Shown one piece after another: positions 6,832-14,206 of a stretch of 47,741 nucleotides of DNA (position 1 is its first letter; every line of letters starts with the position of its first letter). The notes below the pieces were generated by a model. It worked only from the letters and a program-made list of their open reading frames with translations. It was not told the origin of the DNA and searched no databases. The DNA is taken from the NCBI GenBank assembly GCA_013812655.1, contig JACCTC010000391.1:1-47741 (forward strand), written 5' to 3'. The position numbers and the translations under genes were made by a program. This stretch comes from Deltaproteobacteria bacterium (GTDB lineage Bacteria; Myxococcota_A; Polyangia; Haliangiales; Haliangiaceae).

Positions 6832-7671
6832 TCAGGCGGCTTTCGGAGGTTTCGTCGCCTGACTTCCGTGGGGGCGCACGTCGAGCGACACCGCCAGCGC
6901 GAAACACGGGGCGACGACGACCGTGTTGAGCACGCCGTGGACGGAGACCATTCCCCGGATGCCTTCGACCGCATGGAATACCGGCATCGAGAGCTCGTTT
7001 CGCCACGCGAGCACCATCGTGAAGACGAGGCCCGCGAAGCTGACGCAGCCGAGGATGAACGCCGGCAGGTTGCGCGGCCACACGCTGCGCAGGAACGCGA
7101 GTTGCGAGATGGGTAGCGCGATGGAGAGGCCGATCACGCCGATCGGCTTCAACGCGCTGAGCTTGTCAATACCAAAGGCGATCGAGAGGAACGAGACGAG
7201 GCACACGAGCACCGAGGTGAGGTAGATGCCGCGCTGCGGACCGTCTCGGTCAGCGAGGGTGGCCAGCGAGCCGATCAGGATCCAGCCGAGAACGTTTCCG
7301 TGCAGCGCGGCGTAGTAGCTGAAGTGCGTGCCGTACCCGAGGAAGTAAAGGTCGTTTGCGCCTCCAACGAGCCACACCGCCGCGATGTTGCTGAAGATGA
7401 ACGGGACACACGCTGCGAGCACCCGCGGCGAGCGCAGCGACCCCGCACGAGATCGAAGGAAGAGCGCGAAGCTCGCCGTGCAGAACAGGAGCCAGGCGAC
7501 GCACAGGATCGGCAGCGGCGAGAACAACCCTACTGCAGCGCAGACGAACGCCCCGACATGCGCCGCCGCGCGGAGTCGCGAGGGCGCGGCGAAGAAGCGC
7601 TGTGTCGCGAAGGGCCCCAAGGCCATGCTCAGGAGCAAGAGGCCGCGGAGGAGGTCAAGCTCGGACATCAC
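6832..7671 (-). CDS. YndJ-like integral membrane protein
   Basis: This 279-residue protein has eight or more helices. An aromatic segment (NDLYFLGYGTHFSYYAALHG) and a C-terminal VEGIRGMVSVHGVLNTVVV resemble the YndJ family, in which a histidine in an HGxxN motif is conserved. The biochemical role of YndJ proteins is unknown to me. It converges on the YeeE gene with a 44-base gap and is divergent from the CrtA-like gene, with 50 bases between starts. A promoter pair probably lies in that short gap. Confidence 0.55.
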   Translation of the reverse strand: MMSELDLLRGLLLLSMALGPFATQRFFAAPSRLRAAAHVGAFVCAAVGLFSPLPILCVAWLLFCTASFALFLRSRAGSLRSPRVLAACVPFIFSNIAAVWLVGGANDLYFLGYGTHFSYYAALHGNVLGWILIGSLATLADRDGPQRGIYLTSVLVCLVSFLSIAFGIDKLSALKPIGVIGLSIALPISQLAFLRSVWPRNLPAFILGCVSFAGLVFTMVLAWRNELSMPVFHAVEGIRGMVSVHGVLNTVVVAPCFALAVSLDVRPHGSQATKPPKAA

Positions 7672-7721
7672 GCGCCGGCTTCCTCGCGGCCGGAGCGTGG
7701 AATACTCTGGCAGCGACGACG

Positions 7722-8420
7722 ATGGAGCTCTTCAGCTATCACTTGATTCGAGCGCCCGTCGTTAGCGTCGCCGCCCGTCTGCTGAGCTCCTCGTCGTTGC
7801 GTGGCGTGGCGGGCTTGCGTCACGCGGAGTGTCTCTTGCCCATGAGAATGGGTCACGCTGTGGGGCGGCCGGGACGCTACCACGTCAGCCTGTTGGCGCT
7901 TTTCGCGTTCTGGGAGCACGAAACGTTCCTCGATCGTTTTCTGGAGGCGGCCCCATACCGCGTGTTCGAACGCCCGGGGTGGCACGTCCGTCTGCGCTTC
8001 TACCGACGCTGGGGAAACTACACGGGGCTCGACGACGCCACGACCTACACGGAGCTCGCGAACCCCGAGGGGCCGGTGGTCGGTGTGACGTTTGCGCGCC
8101 TCAAGCTGACCGAGACGTTTCGCTTCGCGCGCTGGGGCAAGCCCGTCGAAGCCCAGGTGCGCGACCACCCGGGCGTGACTCGCGCCACCGTCGCCTTTCG
8201 ACCGATGAGGACGTTCTCCACCTTCAGCATGTGGCGGAGCGAGCGGGAGATGCTCGGCATGGTCCGCGGCCGGGAGGCGGGGATCGACGGAACGGAGCAC
8301 CGCGACGCGATGAAGGAGCGTGTCCGCAAGGACTTCCACCGCGAGTTCACCACGATGCGCTTCGTGCCGCTTTTTGAGCACGGCGAGTGGCCCGAGCCGA
8401 CGCGGCTGTTACGGTCGTGA
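7722..8420 (+). CDS. Spheroidene monooxygenase (CrtA)-like protein
   Basis: This soluble protein of about 232 residues has two half-repeats of ferredoxin-like type: LLALFAFWEHETFLDRFLE, and later MRTFSTFSMWRSEREMLGMV with a following HRDAMKERV. The pattern SxWxSExxM...H...A..... is typical of CrtA-like (spheroidene monooxygenase) proteins, which use heme in the characterised member. No other carotenoid gene is adjacent, although a phytoene-dehydrogenase-like oxidoreductase lies at 32.9 kb. The start ATG at 7722 gives the family-like MELFSYHLIRAP; longer starts are Arg/Gly-rich antisense of the YndJ-like gene. Confidence 0.55.
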   Translation: MELFSYHLIRAPVVSVAARLLSSSSLRGVAGLRHAECLLPMRMGHAVGRPGRYHVSLLALFAFWEHETFLDRFLEAAPYRVFERPGWHVRLRFYRRWGNYTGLDDATTYTELANPEGPVVGVTFARLKLTETFRFARWGKPVEAQVRDHPGVTRATVAFRPMRTFSTFSMWRSEREMLGMVRGREAGIDGTEHRDAMKERVRKDFHREFTTMRFVPLFEHGEWPEPTRLLRS

Positions 8421-8496
8421 CCAGACTACGCGGCCACGTGCAGCCGCGAGTGCCAGCGCCGTTCGAGTCATAATCCGACTCGAGTCACGGAGCATT

Positions 8497-8559
8497 GTGT
8501 ATCGGATCAAGTCCAGCGTGCTGCTGGCGGCGGTGCTCGGCATCGCTGGTTTGCTGTGA
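8497..8559 (+). CDS. Possible 20-aa hydrophobic peptide or broken membrane anchor
   Basis: A GTG at 8497 opens a frame encoding 20 residues that look like one membrane helix (SSVLLAAVLGIAGLL) and end at TGA 8557-8559. Past that stop the same frame reads RKAAKSPEEKAA and runs straight into the methyltransferase start at 8596. It may be a leader peptide, a degraded anchor, or chance. Confidence 0.25.
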   Translation: MYRIKSSVLLAAVLGIAGLL

Positions 8560-8574
8560 AGGAAGGCCGCGAAG

Positions 8575-8587
8575 TCTCCAGAGGAGA
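8575..8587 (+). promoter_or_regulatory. Shine-Dalgarno inside a small hairpin
   Basis: TCTCC-AGA-GGAGA forms a five-pair stem whose 3' arm is the Shine-Dalgarno of the methyltransferase, 8 bases before its GTG. Folding would hide the ribosome site. Translation of the preceding 20-codon frame could affect it. Short stems are common, so this is tentative. Confidence 0.3.
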
Positions 8588-8595
8588 AAGCTGCT

Positions 8596-9243
8596 GTGAC
8601 AACGAGTGCCACCAAGAGCGAAACCGGGCGCCGCTACTGGGAGCGTCATGCGAAGCGCTACGACCGGTCGACGCGATTGCTGTCGCGGCCGATACCGCGC
8701 ATGCTGGAGCTCGCGGTGGAGGCGGCCGAGGACAACGAGCGCGTGCTCGAGGTCGCCGCCGGGACGGGGTTGATCACCACGGCGATCGCGCCCGTCGTCG
8801 GCGAGTTGATCGCGACCGACTATGCGGCCGCGATGGTGAAGCAGCTCGAAGCGCGCGTGCGCGAAGCAGGGATCTCGAACGTTCGCTGTGAGCAGGCGGA
8901 TCTCTACGCGCTTCGCTTCGATGCCGGAAGCTTCGACGCGGTGTTCGCTGCGAACGTGCTGCACCTGGTGCCCGATCTCGAGCGAGCGCTCGCGAACCTG
9001 CGCCGCATGCTGCAGCCGGGCGGGGTGCTCGTCGCGCCGACGTACCTGCACAAGGAGACACTCGGCGCGTCGATGCTCTCGCGCGTCTTCGCGCTGACAG
9101 GGTTCCCCGGCCAGCGCCGATTCACGTCGACGACACTGCGCGCGGCGATCGAGGCTGCCGGCTTTGCGGTGACGCGGACGGAGATCATTCCGGGTCCATT
9201 TCCCATCGGGTACATCGAGGCTGCGGCGCCACTCACGTCGTGA
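8596..9243 (+). CDS. Class I SAM-dependent methyltransferase
   Basis: This 215-residue protein has a Rossmann methyltransferase fold. Motif I is VLEVAAGTGLITTAIAPV, the motif II acidic residue sits in LIATDYAAAMVKQ, motif III is CEQADLYALRFDAGSFDAVF and motif post-I is LRRMLQPGGVLVAPT. The N-terminus GRRYWERHAKRYDRS is typical of UbiE/ArsM-like small-molecule methyltransferases. There is no Cys-rich arsenite site, so the substrate is unknown. GTG start with a good GGAG 8 bases upstream. Confidence 0.9.
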   Translation: MTTSATKSETGRRYWERHAKRYDRSTRLLSRPIPRMLELAVEAAEDNERVLEVAAGTGLITTAIAPVVGELIATDYAAAMVKQLEARVREAGISNVRCEQADLYALRFDAGSFDAVFAANVLHLVPDLERALANLRRMLQPGGVLVAPTYLHKETLGASMLSRVFALTGFPGQRRFTSTTLRAAIEAAGFAVTRTEIIPGPFPIGYIEAAAPLTS

Positions 9244-9255
9244 TGCGCGAGCGGC

Positions 9256-9430
9256 CGCAGGCACCGTCGTGTCGTATGTCGTCTCGATGCCGGAGCGCGC
9301 CGGGGGGCGGCCGTGACCACGCGATGGCTTGCGCCGCTGTCGCGCTTGTGGCGGTAGCACGGTGTGGACGGTGCGCGCCGACGCCGCAGCAGCGTTCGCC
9401 GTGAACCTCGCCTCGCGCTGGCGTGATGTG
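9256..9430 (+). repeat. Diverged intergenic repeat, copy 1
   Basis: CGCAGGCACCGTCGTGTCGT and the following TATGTCGTCTCGATGCCGGA align with 12045-12085 at roughly 80 percent identity. A second block near 9388 (AGCAGCGTTCGC, then a CGCCTC segment) aligns with 12159 onward. The intervening spacing differs (132 versus 114 bases). It fills the gap between the methyltransferase and the histidine kinase. No gene is seen in it. Confidence 0.4.
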
Positions 9431-9447
9431 GGCTAGCCGCTGGCCTC

Positions 9448-11484
9448 GTGAATGACGTGGTATCCCACAGCGTGGCAGCGCCAGAGGATCCGCAGCGGCT
9501 CGACGCGCGCGCAGCACTCGTACGGGATCGCCTGAAGCAGGTTGCGGACCCCGTGGCGTTGCTCGAGAGCATCTTTGCGTACGCACCGGTAGCGCTGCAG
9601 ATCTTCAATGCCGCCGGTCACTCGATCCTGACGAACCGCACGTTCATCGACATGTTCGGATCGGAGCCACCGCCGGAATACAACGTGCTCGAGGACGAAA
9701 TCGCGGAGCGCACTGGCCTGCTCGGCCTGATCCGGCGCGCGTTCGGCGGCGAGACGATCCGGTTGCCGACGACCTGGTACGACCCGCGACAGCTCGAGCA
9801 GGTGAAGGTCATTGATGGGAACCGCGTTGCAATTCAGGCCACGTTCACGCCGCTGTGGGACGGCGAGGGCAACGTGGGGCATGTCGCGGCTGTGTTCAAA
9901 GACCTCACCGCCGAGCGGATGCAACACGAGCTGGCGGAGGCCGAGCGCGATCTGTTGCGTCTGATCATCCAGCAGAGTGGCGACGGCATCATCGTCGCCA
10001 ACGCCGATGGTGTGATCGAGATCTTTAATCCGGCCGCAATGTTGCAGCATGGGATATCCGGGTTGCGGGCGGCGCCGCCAGACGAGTGGGGTGCGCGATA
10101 CGGACTCGAGACACCCGCCGGTCAACCGTTGCCACTCGAAGACACGCCGCTCTATCGCGCCCTGCATGGGGATAAGGTCGTGGACGGTCGGTGGTCAGTC
10201 CGGAGGCCGGACGGCACGATCCGGATGTTGAACGGGACTTCAACACCACTGGCGCGCGCGGATGGCACCCGAGCGGGAGCGGTGTTGATTGCGCGCGACG
10301 AGACCGAGCGCCTGGCCGGTGAACAAGAGCGAGCCGCGCTGCTCGAGCGCGAGCGGCTCGCGCGCGCCGAGGCCGAACGAGCGAATCGCGTCAAGGACGA
10401 GTTCCTCGCGATGCTGGGTCATGAGCTTCGTAACCCGCTCGCGCCGATCTTCACGGCGCTCGAGCTGATCGAGCTGCGAGGGCAGGTGCAATCCGGTCGC
10501 GAGCTGCAGGTCATCCGCCGCCAGGTCGATCACCTGTCTCGCCTCGTCGACGATCTCCTCGATGTCTCACGCATCACCGGTGGCAAGGTCGTGCTTCGAC
10601 AAACCGCGATCAGGATCCAGGACGTTCTGGATCGTGCGGCCGAGATCGCCAGCCCGCTGCTCGATACCCGACAGCAGCGCCTTGTCGTGCAGCTCGAGCC
10701 GGATCTGATGGTGTATGCGGACGCGCATCGGCTCACGCAAGTGATCTCCAACCTGTTGACGAACGCCGCCAAGTTCAGCCCTCACGAGGGCGAGATCGTG
10801 GCGCGCGCTCGCCGCGACGCCGCGGACGTGGTGATCGAGGTCCGCGATACGGGAATCGGGATCGCTCCGGACATGCTCGAACGCGTGTTCGACATGTTCG
10901 TGCAGGCACACCCTTCACAGACGAATGAGCGAGCCGGGCTGGGCCTGGGGCTCACACTCGTCAAGAGCCTGGTCGAGTTGCACGGCGGGACGGTCACGGT
11001 AGCGAGCGGCGGGCTCGACCGGGGCAGCACGTTCGCCGTGCGAATTCCGGCGGGCGTCCCGGATCCACTCCCTGTTCCCGCTGCCGAACAGCAGCCGCGT
11101 GCCGCCTCCGCCTCCAAGCGGATCCTGCTGGTCGACGACAATGTCGACGCCGCGTTGATGCTCGGCGAGGCCCTCAGCTTCGCCGAGCATGACGTCGTCG
11201 TCGCGCACGACGGGCCAACCGCGCTCTCCAAGCTCGCACAGTTCACGCCCGAGGTTGCGATCCTCGATCTCGGGATGCCCGTCATGGACGGCTACGAGCT
11301 CGCCAGCCTGCTGAGAGAGCAACTCGGCGATTCGGTGCTGCTCGTGGCGTTATCGGGATACGGTCAGCCAGGCGATCGGGCACGGACGGCCGCGGCGGGA
11401 TTTCACCTGCATCTGGTGAAGCCCGTCACGTGCAACGACGTGCTCGCGGCGATCCAGCACGATCGCGCGCTGCCACGCGCATGA
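9448..11484 (+). CDS. Hybrid sensor histidine kinase with two PAS domains and a receiver
   Basis: This 678-residue soluble kinase starts with GTG. PAS domains lie at about 35-155 and 165-285, followed by a short coiled coil (EQERAALLERERLARAEAER). HisKA carries the phospho-acceptor H325 in FLAMLGHELRNPL. The ATPase domain has the N box (SNLLTNAAKF), G1 (DTGIGI) and G2 (GLGLGLTLVK). The receiver begins near 557 (RILLVDDN), with phospho-acceptor D607 in ILDLGMP and a Lys in HLVKPV. There are no membrane segments, so it probably senses a cytoplasmic signal through PAS. No dedicated partner regulator is adjacent. Confidence 0.93.
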   Translation: MNDVVSHSVAAPEDPQRLDARAALVRDRLKQVADPVALLESIFAYAPVALQIFNAAGHSILTNRTFIDMFGSEPPPEYNVLEDEIAERTGLLGLIRRAFGGETIRLPTTWYDPRQLEQVKVIDGNRVAIQATFTPLWDGEGNVGHVAAVFKDLTAERMQHELAEAERDLLRLIIQQSGDGIIVANADGVIEIFNPAAMLQHGISGLRAAPPDEWGARYGLETPAGQPLPLEDTPLYRALHGDKVVDGRWSVRRPDGTIRMLNGTSTPLARADGTRAGAVLIARDETERLAGEQERAALLERERLARAEAERANRVKDEFLAMLGHELRNPLAPIFTALELIELRGQVQSGRELQVIRRQVDHLSRLVDDLLDVSRITGGKVVLRQTAIRIQDVLDRAAEIASPLLDTRQQRLVVQLEPDLMVYADAHRLTQVISNLLTNAAKFSPHEGEIVARARRDAADVVIEVRDTGIGIAPDMLERVFDMFVQAHPSQTNERAGLGLGLTLVKSLVELHGGTVTVASGGLDRGSTFAVRIPAGVPDPLPVPAAEQQPRAASASKRILLVDDNVDAALMLGEALSFAEHDVVVAHDGPTALSKLAQFTPEVAILDLGMPVMDGYELASLLREQLGDSVLLVALSGYGQPGDRARTAAAGFHLHLVKPVTCNDVLAAIQHDRALPRA

Positions 11485-11597
11485 TCCTGCACATAGATTC
11501 ACCGACCCATCCGTCAGCCAGCGTCGATCAACCGAGCGGAATCGGCTCCCGAACACGCTGCGGCGCCGCGAACACGGGCGCGCTATGGTCCCGGCAG

Positions 11598-12014
11598 ATG
11601 CGCACCCTGTTGTTCGCCACGACCATCGCCCTCGCTGCCCTGGGCTGTACCGAGAGCTCTAAGGAGACGAAGGCCGAGGTCAAACACGACCTTCCCGTGA
11701 TGTCGGTCGACGACGTCGCCGCGGGTCTGGAGGCCAAGCAGCTCACGGTCGTCGACTGCAATGGCGCGAAGACCCGCAAGAAGCACGGCATCCTGCCGGG
11801 CGCGATCCTGCTCGAGGACGAGGAGACGTTTCCCACCAGCGCCTTGCCAACCGACAAGATGACGAAGCTCGTCTTCTACTGTGGAGGCCCTGGTTGAATG
11901 GCTTCCCACAGAGGCGCCGTGCGCGCCAAGAGCATGGGTTACACGAACGTCTACGTGATGTCGGCGGGCACTGACGGCTGGACCAAGGCGGACAAACCGA
12001 CCCAGTCGATCTGA
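11598..12014 (+). CDS. Rhodanese-like lipoprotein with in-frame UGA, candidate selenoprotein
   Basis: The gene starts at ATG 11598 with a lipoprotein signal (lipobox ALGC at residues 14-17). A rhodanese domain follows: VDDVAAGLEAKQLTVVDCNG, GILPGAILL, and the catalytic loop MTKLVFYCGGPG. An in-frame TGA at 11895-11897 comes next. The frame continues without interruption as MASHRGAVRAKSMGYTNVYV and MSAGTDGWTKADKP to TGA at 12012, the canonical rhodanese C-terminus. Relatives known to me often have a second Cys exactly where the TGA stands (CxxxxC-x-A-S-H). Read through, the product has 138 residues. A hairpin follows the TGA. Alternatives are a nonsense mutation or a sequencing error (TGC to TGA). 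Confidence 0.65.
11905..11938 (+). promoter_or_regulatory. Candidate bacterial SECIS hairpin
   Basis: After the UGA (11895-11897), the stem GGCGC (11913-11917), loop CGUGC and GCGCC (11923-11927) place the apical loop 20 bases downstream, with a G at loop position 2. This fits the published bacterial SECIS rules (loop about 16-37 nt from UGA, G in the first two loop positions). An outer helix CCCA/UGGG (11905-11908 with 11935-11938) may extend it across an internal loop. In GC-rich DNA such stems also arise by chance. Confidence 0.45.
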
Positions 12015-12374
12015 CTGCGAGCTGTTCACGTGCTGACAGTCAGCCGCAATCACCGTCGTATCGTATGGTCGTCGTGATGTCGGAGGGGGTCGTCGTGGCG
12101 GCAAAGAGTGTCGGCCGCGTGTCGGGCACCTGATGGTCATGCGTCAACGCTCCAGCGGAGCAGCGTTCGCGACCGCAACCCGCCTCTTCACGCTGGCTGC
12201 GGCGACGAGGTTCGCATCGAGCTACGGAGTGCGCTGGCATACGGCTGGAGCCAGACGATTGCCGTCGACCAGGAATTGCCGGACGAGGGCTGCTCGACCA
12301 GCCGCCCGACCACGCTGATGCCAGTCATGTTCGTGCTCGTGCTCTTCGTCGTTCCTCGACGCAAACGACGTCCG
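12015..12374. other. Intergenic stretch with second copy of the diverged repeat
   Basis: There is no convincing gene between the rhodanese gene and crcB. Bases 12045-12195 hold the second copy of the repeat at 9256-9430, including ACCGTCGTATCGTATGGTCG and AGCAGCGTTCGC. Open frames here are Arg/Ala-rich and resemble nothing known. Confidence 0.4.
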
Positions 12375-12743
12375 CTACGAAAATGCCCTCGCCGTCAGCC
12401 AGCCAGCGACGCCGACAACGAGGCATCCCAGTAGCGTGGCGACCACGTACGCGACGGCGCGTCCATACGAGCCGGCGTGCACCAGTGCGATCGTTTCGTA
12501 GTTGAAGCTCGAGTACGTCGTGAAGCCACCGAGCACCCCGACGCCGAGGACGATGCGCGTCGTGTCGTCGAAGCGTCCCTTGAGGACGAGAGCCATCACC
12601 AGGCTCAGCACGAACGAGCCGAGCAGGTTCACCGCCAGCGTTCCCCATGGGAACCCGGGCCACCGTTTCATGCTCGCGAGTCCGATGTGATAGCGCGCGA
12701 TCGAACCAACGGCGCCGCCGATGCCGACGAGTAATGTGTTCAT
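12375..12743 (-). CDS. crcB: CrcB/Fluc-type fluoride channel
   Basis: This 122-residue, four-helix protein matches CrcB/Fluc, a dual-topology dimeric fluoride channel that protects against environmental fluoride. Signature segments are GGAVGSIARYHIG, FPWGTLAVNLLGSFVLS and GVLGGFTTYSSFNYET, with the conserved Asn in helix 2 and the Phe-Thr-Thr-Tyr-Ser break in helix 3. The ATG at 12743 (MNTLLVGIGG) is the family start; an upstream in-frame ATG adds 17 polar residues. No fluoride riboswitch is recognisable upstream on this strand. Confidence 0.93.
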   Translation of the reverse strand: MNTLLVGIGGAVGSIARYHIGLASMKRWPGFPWGTLAVNLLGSFVLSLVMALVLKGRFDDTTRIVLGVGVLGGFTTYSSFNYETIALVHAGSYGRAVAYVVATLLGCLVVGVAGWLTARAFS

Positions 12744-12863
12744 CGCTTGTTCTGGGTATGTCATCAGCGCCGCGGTGGACCGCTCCAGATCCACATGTCT
12801 CGACTATAGGATGACTCCGACGCTGCGCGGGCGTCAGCGAGCGAGGCAAGCTATCGTCCGCCG

Positions 12864-13621
12864 ATGTCGCGTACACGGTGGTTCCTCGGTGCGATCGGTC
12901 TGGTGCTCGCGGCTCGCTGGTGCGCGGTGGACGATCCCGCGACGGCCGGCGACCCGGCGTCCTATGGCCTGTACACGGCGATCGTCCCGAACGGCTTTCT
13001 CGTCATGGAGAGCCGCGACCAGCGGACCGTGCGCGAGATCGACCACGACGGCAAGGAGCTCGGTCGTCGCCCGGTGCCCGTCCTGAACGACGTGCGAGTT
13101 GTCGGCGCAGCCGGCGGGCCCGCGATCGCGTTCATCGACAACCACAAGCTCGTGTTCGGTCGCCTCGGCAAGCACGGCGAGCTCACCAAGACGCGGAAGT
13201 TTGGTCGTGCGGCGACGGAGCTATGTCATGGCGCGGCGTCGAACGACAAGGGGTTCGCGGTGGCCTGGCGTGAATCGAACGGCCTGGGGCTGCTCCACGG
13301 CACGCTGTCGCGCAAGCCGGGCGCGCTGGCGGCGGCTGGATGACCGTCACCGGGAAGCTGACGTGGTCGAAGAAGATTCCCGCGAAGTCCGTGCGCGAGG
13401 TGTCGATCACCGCTGCGGGTCCCGATGCGCTCGTCGTGAGCTACCTCGGTCCCGAGGGCGCGACGGTCGCGCGCGTGCTGCGCACCGGATCGATCGAGCG
13501 GGTGTGGGCCGATCCGACCCAGGACTACGCGCCTGACGTCGCATGGTCGCGCAACCGCCTCTTGCTCGCGTGGCGCGGTGACGGCGAGGTCAAGCACGAG
13601 GTCGTGCAGTTGCCCGACTGA
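12864..13621 (+). pseudogene. Exported beta-propeller-like protein, frameshifted
   Basis: Two adjacent frames read as one protein. The first (12864-13343) has a signal-anchor (MSRTRWFLGAIGLVLAARWC) and repeats such as VVGAAGGPAIAFIDNHKLVF and KGFAVAWRESNGLG, and stops soon after SRKPGALAAAG. The second frame is open upstream of its ATG at 13340 and continues GGWMTVTGKLTWSKK...LVVSYLGPEGATVARVLR...LLLAWRGDGEVKHEV to 13621. One missing base in the GGCGGCGG run near 13330 would join them. The alternating V/A-W/F-R strands suggest a WD/propeller-like fold of unknown role. It may be a true frameshift or a consensus error. Confidence 0.6.
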
Positions 13622-13647
13622 GTGCCGGCAACTCGACGACCGTCAGG

Positions 13648-13734
13648 CTAACGGCGTCGGCCGCGATAGAAGAACCCGCCGCCGCCGAGCAAGAGCACGA
13701 TGAGGACGATGACGAGGAGCGTGTTGGTAGACAT
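13648..13734 (-). CDS. Tiny membrane protein, DUF3309-like (28 aa)
   Basis: The product is MSTNTLLVIVLIVLLLGGGG followed by FFYRGRRR. One hydrophobic helix, a Gly run and a short Tyr/Arg tail are the pattern of the small DUF3309-type proteins annotated across proteobacteria. The role is unknown; they are thought to be membrane-embedded. The gene is convergent with the preceding propeller-like gene. Confidence 0.7.
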   Translation of the reverse strand: MSTNTLLVIVLIVLLLGGGGFFYRGRRR

Positions 13735-13857
13735 GTCCCGGATGCTCAGCAAGCGTCGTGCCGCGCGCCGAGGCCACCAGTTGCGCACTGCAGAGGCTCG
13801 ACCCAGGACTTGGGCCCGTTCGCCCGCGATTCAAGCGCACGCGCTCACCTCGGGACC

Positions 13858-14121
13858 TTAGCGCGGCCAGTGCTTGGTGTCGGCGACGACGCTCGCGACG
13901 TGGTCGAGGATCGCGGTCGCCTTGGTCGCGAAGTAGCGTCCGAACTCGGTGAGCACGATGCCGCGCCCGCGGCGCTCGAACAGCGGCTGGCCGAGCTCGT
14001 CTTCGAGTGCCTGGATCTGGCGGCTCAGCGGCGGCTGAGAGATGCGGAGTCGCTCGGCCGCGCGGGTGACGTGCTGCTCCTCCGCCACGGCGACGAAGTA
14101 CTGCAACTGCTGCAAGCTCAT
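13858..14121 (-). CDS. LysR-type HTH domain only (truncated regulator)
   Basis: The 87 residues MSLQQLQYFVAVAEEQHVTR and the following AAERLRISQPPLSRQIQALE DELGQPLFER form a complete LysR winged HTH and linker helix. The protein then ends at TAA after KHWPR. Normal LysR proteins have about 300 residues with a co-inducer domain, which is absent in all frames downstream. It is either a decayed LysR gene or a free-standing DNA-binding unit that could compete with full-length regulators. It is divergent from map, with 85 bases between starts. Confidence 0.7.
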   Translation of the reverse strand: MSLQQLQYFVAVAEEQHVTRAAERLRISQPPLSRQIQALEDELGQPLFERRGRGIVLTEFGRYFATKATAILDHVASVVADTKHWPR

Positions 14122-14206
14122 GCTGGCGATCATGCCGCACTCTCGGTCAGGCATCGAGTCCGAAAAGGTATTGGACCTCGGGGACGGCCGATCACACGGT
14201 GAGCGC

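Noticed and set aside
7722..8420. Complete carotenoid pathway with the CrtI-like gene at 32.9 kb
   Set aside because: The two genes are 24 kb apart with no phytoene synthase or cyclase between them. The oxidoreductase belongs to the broader CrtI-like group, so a pathway is not supported.
8557..8559. Second selenocysteine codon before the methyltransferase
   Set aside because: A stem does follow at a suitable distance, but the UGA would sit at the end of a membrane helix with no Cys counterpart, and the methyltransferase has its own start and Shine-Dalgarno.
12808..12817. GGATGACTCC near crcB as the end of a fluoride riboswitch
   Set aside because: It lies on the strand opposite crcB, and the rest of the conserved fold (GGxGATGG, AACC) is missing.
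13341..13343. Selenocysteine codon in the propeller-like gene
   Set aside because: The downstream coding is in a different frame, so this is a frameshift and not a UGA read-through.
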